Part shown: positions 61,396 through 64,000 of the stretch, piece by piece
Numbering within the stretch: the first letter of the stretch is position 1
Layout of the letters: every line of letters begins with the position of its first letter
Source: Acholeplasma equifetale ATCC 29724
Lineage (GTDB): Bacteria; Bacillota_I; Bacilli_A; Acholeplasmatales; Acholeplasmataceae
Assembly: GCF_000687735.1 (NCBI RefSeq)
Contig: NZ_JHXL01000003.1
Coordinates: 60,645 to 124,644, forward strand
Length of the DNA stretch: 64,000 bases
Direction of reading: 5' to 3'
Translations under genes and position numbers: made by a program
The notes under the pieces: generated by a model
Databases searched by the model: none
The model's input: only the letters and a program-made list of their open reading frames with translations
Told to the model about the DNA's origin: nothing

Positions 61396-61803
61396 ATGAC
61401 ATCAAAAGAATATCTCGAACAAATCGGAAAGCTCGAACACACTATTAAGTGTATGAAGATGCGTTCTGAGTACTATGATGAAATGAGCTTATCCATTCCG
61501 GGTCCATGTTTGAATCGTGAAGGAACAAGTGGAACAAGGAATCTAGAAGCACCATTTGTCAAGTGGTTAAATAAGAAGTTTGAAATTGATGCTGAAATCG
61601 AAATGAAGGAAGAAGAACTAAGAAATCTTAAAGCAGAAGCACTATTTAAGATTGAAACAATGACAAACGAAGATTATAAATGTATCCTAATTGATAAATA
61701 TTTCAACCATCTAAATTGGGATGAGATAGCGACAAAAATATTTGTAAGCAGAAGTACAGTGAAGAGATGGCATGAAAGTGCATTGAATGAACTAAAATTA
61801 TGA
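61396..61803 (+). CDS. phage DUF1492/ArpU-like late regulator
   Basis: A 135-residue protein with a long helical N-terminal half and a C-terminal sigma-region-4-like helix-turn-helix: LIDKYFNHLNWDEIATKIFV and SRSTVKRWHESALNEL. Such proteins, placed between the replication and packaging modules, activate phage late genes. Its own stop codon begins a set of three direct repeats at 61801, directly upstream of a promoter, a probable binding array. Confidence 0.82.
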   Translation: MTSKEYLEQIGKLEHTIKCMKMRSEYYDEMSLSIPGPCLNREGTSGTRNLEAPFVKWLNKKFEIDAEIEMKEEELRNLKAEALFKIETMTNEDYKCILIDKYFNHLNWDEIATKIFVSRSTVKRWHESALNELKL

Positions 61804-61830
61804 ACCGCTTTGAACCACTTTGAACCGTTG
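61801..61830 (+). repeat. three 10-base repeats TGAACC(G/A)CTT
   Basis: TGAACCGCTT, TGAACCACTT and TGAACCGTTG follow one another without gaps, so the period is one DNA turn. They lie about 20 bases upstream of a pair of TATAAT boxes. Confidence 0.85.
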
Positions 61831-61850
61831 TTAATATGTCAATAGTAAGG

Positions 61851-61862
61851 TATAATTATAAT
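61851..61862 (+). promoter_or_regulatory. late promoter -10 boxes
   Basis: TATAAT at 61851-61856 and 61857-61862, without a good -35. Their place after the repeats suggests an activator-dependent phage late promoter. Confidence 0.55.
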
Positions 61863-61884
61863 AGGCAAAAGCTATAAAAACAGA

Positions 61885-61916
61885 GCTCATAAGAGGCAAC
61901 TCCTATGGGCTTTTTT
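61885..61916 (+). terminator. terminator or attenuator in the late leader
   Basis: GCTCATA pairs with TATGGGC (with G-U pairs) and inner GAG/CTC, followed by TTTTTT. It lies between the late promoter and the HNH gene, so it would stop transcripts unless anti-terminated. Confidence 0.65.
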
Positions 61917-61947
61917 CATGCAAAAAATCCGAAAGGAGGAAACAGAT

Positions 61948-62298
61948 GTGCCTAGCAAACCAAAGAAATCATGTGCTTATCCCAGATGTCCAGAATTAAC
62001 TAACGATGTGTATTGTAATGAACATGCATCGCTTAGACAAAAACAATATGATCGTTATAATCGAGCACCAAATCATGATAAAAAATATGGTAGCAACTGG
62101 AAACGAATACGTGGACTTTATGTTAAGAAACATCCACTTTGTGAGAGATGCTTGAAGGAAGGTAAAATCACTCCTGTCGAAGAGGTTCATCATATCATAC
62201 CTCTTTCTCGTGGTGGTACAAATCAGTTCAGTAATCTTATGTCACTATGTCAAAGTTGTCACACGAAGATCCATTATGAGTTAGGCGATCGCAAATAG
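61948..62298 (+). CDS. HNH endonuclease of the phage packaging module
   Basis: A 116-residue HNH nuclease. GTG at 61948 is 8 bases after AAGGAGG. It has an N-terminal cysteine pair (CAYPRCPELTNDVYCNEH), KYGSNWKRIRG, and the HNH core CERCLKEGK, EEVHHIIPLSRGGTNQFSNL and LCQSCHTKIH. In HK97-type phages such HNH proteins sit next to the terminase and assist cutting at cos, as here. Confidence 0.9.
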   Translation: MPSKPKKSCAYPRCPELTNDVYCNEHASLRQKQYDRYNRAPNHDKKYGSNWKRIRGLYVKKHPLCERCLKEGKITPVEEVHHIIPLSRGGTNQFSNLMSLCQSCHTKIHYELGDRK

Positions 62299-62391
62299 GG
62301 GTGGGGGATTTAAATCTCTACGAGCTATTAAGCTGACACCGAGCCTGGGGTTTCGTGCGAATTTTTTTCATTTCAAAGGGGGTATTAACTA
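62299..62391. other. probable phage cos region
   Basis: The gap between the HNH and small terminase genes has the highest local G content of this region, with GGGGTGGGGGATTTAAATC and CCTGGGGTTTCGTGCGAA. This matches the layout and composition of cos sites in HNH-encoding Gram-positive phages; the exact nick positions cannot be read. Confidence 0.5.
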
Positions 62392-62928
62392 ATGGCTAAA
62401 GATGGCACTGCTAGAGGTGGTGCGAGAATAGGTAGTGGAAAGAAACCTATCAAGAAAAATAAGGTGGAAGTGTTAAATACAACCTTTTATGATATGGCTG
62501 AATTTGAAACACCAGATGAAATAGAAGGTGTAGATGTTCCACCAATCAAAGATTATTTAAAAGCAAAGCAAAAAAATGGTAGAGATTTTTATGCAGAGGA
62601 TATTTTTAAAACCACATACTTATGGTTAAAAAAACGTGGTGTAGAAAAGTTAGTAGGCAATCAATTAATAGAACAATATGCAATGAGTGTTTCTCGTTGG
62701 ATTCAATGTGAGGAAGCAATTTCAGAATTTGGTATGTTAGCAAAACATCCTACAACAGGAAATGCAATCGCAAGTCCATATGTTTCAATGTCACAAGCAT
62801 ATATGAAACAAGTAAACCAAATTTGGTATCAGATTTATTCAATCATTCAAGACAACGGATCAGCTGAAATTGACGAACTTGATCCACAGGATTTAATGAT
62901 GGAAAAATTACTGAAAGCAAGAAAATAG
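62392..62928 (+). CDS. phage terminase small subunit, P27 type
   Basis: A 178-residue DNA-recognition subunit of the packaging motor. The N-terminus is GGARIGSGKKPIKKNK, followed by LKAKQKNGRDFYAEDIFKTT (about 58-77), WLKKRGVEKLVGNQLIEQYA and a conserved YVSMSQAYMKQVNQIWYQI segment. This is the P27-family plan. The start follows AAAGGGGGTATTAACTA. The large subunit is expected beyond the methyltransferase, outside this window. Confidence 0.87.
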   Translation: MAKDGTARGGARIGSGKKPIKKNKVEVLNTTFYDMAEFETPDEIEGVDVPPIKDYLKAKQKNGRDFYAEDIFKTTYLWLKKRGVEKLVGNQLIEQYAMSVSRWIQCEEAISEFGMLAKHPTTGNAIASPYVSMSQAYMKQVNQIWYQIYSIIQDNGSAEIDELDPQDLMMEKLLKARK

Positions 62929-62929
62929 T

Positions 62930-62960
62930 GAGGGTGACCGAAAGGTTGCTCTTTTTGTTT
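62930..62960 (+). promoter_or_regulatory. hairpin with GAAA loop before the methyltransferase
   Basis: GTGACC and GGTTGC pair imperfectly around a GAAA tetraloop, followed by TCTTTTT. It may be a weak terminator in the late transcript. Confidence 0.35.
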
Positions 62961-62972
62961 GGAGGTATGAAC

Positions 62973-64000
62973 GTGTTGAAAGTAATAGAGTTATTTGCAG
63001 GTGTTGGTGCTCAAAGGCAAGGATTAAAAGAAGCAAACATTGATCATGAGGTTGTTGCGATAAGTGAAATAGATAAGTATGCCATAAAGGTATATGAAAA
63101 GTTACATGGAAACACACCGAATTTAGGAGACATTACAAAAATTGAAAGATTACCTAAAGCTGATTTATGGACTTACTCATTTCCATGCACTGACATTTCA
63201 CTAAGTGGAAAGATGCTTGGTTTTGATAAAGGGAGCAACACGCAAAGTAGTCTATTATGGGAGGTTCAAAGATTACTTGAAATAGCGAAAATCAATAATG
63301 AACTACCTAAATATCTCCTAATGGAAAATGTAAAAAACATTGTATCAAAAAGGTTCAAATCAAACTTTGAAGAGTGGATTTCATTTTTAGAAGAATTGGG
63401 ATATAAAAACTTTTATCAAATTTTGAATAGTAAAGATTTCAATATTCCACAGAATAGGCAAAGGGTATTCATGCTTTCCATTCGAGATGATAAAGCTGAG
63501 TATTCATTCCCTAGTCCAATTCCATTATCACTTAAATTAAAGGACATGCTTGAAGATGAAGTTGATAAAAAATACTACCTTTCCGAGAAGATGCTCCAGT
63601 TTTTAAATGACGAAACAAATAGAAACGGATTCATAAGAAAGAAACAGTTTAGACCTCATAATATCGATGAATCTGATATTGCATTTACCATTACTACAAA
63701 AGCGGGCAGTAGACCAACTGATAATTTTATCGAAGTATTCGACTTTAGATATGACGAAGGTATTAGAGGGAGAGTTGACAATGACCTAAGTCCAACGATT
63801 ACTACCAAAGCTGGGTCTAAAGGATTAAGTGGTCAACCATTCATCAAAGTTCCACAAGCTACAAAACAAGGGTATGCAATAGCTGAAATAGGTGATGGTA
63901 TTTACACAAATCGAACCGAGAGTAAGCGAGGTGTTGTCCAGAAGGAATCAGTACCTACAATAAAAACGAGTCCAAATGATTTAGCCGTTGTTGTAGATGA
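62973..64000 (+). CDS. phage C5-cytosine DNA methyltransferase (3' partial)
   Basis: A 5-methylcytosine methyltransferase open to the window's right edge (at least 342 residues). GTG at 62973 has GGAGG seven bases upstream; an ATG at 62967 is one base from it and unlikely. Motif I VIELFAGVGAQRQGL, motif IV SFPCTDISLSG with catalytic Cys, motif VI LMENVKN and motif VIII IPQNRQRVFML are visible. A target-recognition region follows, in which PTITTKAGS-like segments repeat (TITTKAGSRPTD, PTITTKAGSKGL). It probably protects phage DNA from host restriction. Confidence 0.9.
   Translation, partial: MLKVIELFAGVGAQRQGLKEANIDHEVVAISEIDKYAIKVYEKLHGNTPNLGDITKIERLPKADLWTYSFPCTDISLSGKMLGFDKGSNTQSSLLWEVQRLLEIAKINNELPKYLLMENVKNIVSKRFKSNFEEWISFLEELGYKNFYQILNSKDFNIPQNRQRVFMLSIRDDKAEYSFPSPIPLSLKLKDMLEDEVDKKYYLSEKMLQFLNDETNRNGFIRKKQFRPHNIDESDIAFTITTKAGSRPTDNFIEVFDFRYDEGIRGRVDNDLSPTITTKAGSKGLSGQPFIKVPQATKQGYAIAEIGDGIYTNRTESKRGVVQKESVPTIKTSPNDLAVVVD

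Noticed and set aside
1..64000. Possible use of UGA as tryptophan (mycoplasma code)
   Set aside because: Conserved proteins keep full length with UGG tryptophan and end properly at UGA or other stops; no conserved gene has an internal in-frame UGA at a Trp position.

Overview
This is a very AT-rich, densely packed bacterial segment. UGA is used as a stop (for example at the ends of hsdM and of the EIIA gene) and tryptophan is UGG, so the mycoplasma code is not in use. The gene set (PTS enzyme I, DegV and DUF1836 proteins, a C30/C40 carotenoid cluster, small genes with Gram-positive ribosome binding sites, TTGACA/TATAAT promoters) fits an Acholeplasma-like Mollicute or a close low-GC Bacilli relative. 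That assignment is inference; no 16S gene is present.

Layout. 1-3.4 kb: a heterodimeric ABC exporter (first subunit cut by the window edge). 3.57-3.65 kb: tRNA-Arg(TCT). 3.95-15.0 kb: an accessory island with a complete type I restriction-modification operon (hsdR-hsdM-hsdS), a multi-spanning membrane protein, a Shedu-like DUF4263 nuclease, remnants of a phage packaging module (terminase and portal fragments) bracketing an intact helix-hairpin-helix protein gene, and an IS150-group IS3 element. 15.2-38.8 kb: mostly chromosomal genes: MscS channel, YwaF-like protein, Nudix hydrolase, DegV, QueG, a three-gene ABC-2 exporter, a GlcD-type FAD oxidase, carotenoid and isoprenoid-kinase genes, Dps, NagZ-like GH3, a beta-lactamase-fold hydrolase, an EIIA protein and a DEAD-box helicase. 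Several genes here are decaying by internal deletion (GNAT, diguanylate cyclase, crtI). 38.9-45.9 kb: a Wadjet/MksBEF-type jetA-jetB-jetC operon without jetD, running directly into ptsI. 45.88 kb: tRNA-Ser(GGA). 46.1-53.4 kb: a second restriction island of LlaJI type (small XRE regulator, two tandem C5 methyltransferases, a McrB-like AAA+ subunit and a PD-(D/E)XK subunit), followed by a convergent CGNR zinc-finger gene. 53.7-64.0 kb: the early/replication and packaging-start part of a prophage (sigma-like protein, DUF2800 nuclease, Sak4-like ATPase, DUF669, helicase, primase-helicase, RusA, DUF1492-type regulator, HNH, a likely cos site, small terminase, C5 methyltransferase), which runs off the right edge.

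How the parts work together. The window carries at least four separate DNA-defence units (type I R-M, Shedu-like nuclease, Wadjet-like SMC complex, LlaJI-like R-M), two of them beginning just 3' of tRNA genes. The crt cluster keeps the prenyl-condensing enzyme and a pair of membrane proteins resembling the plant VTE5 and VTE6 isoprenoid-alcohol kinases, while the desaturase gene is destroyed. This suggests the remaining genes now serve colourless terpenoid synthesis or prenol salvage.
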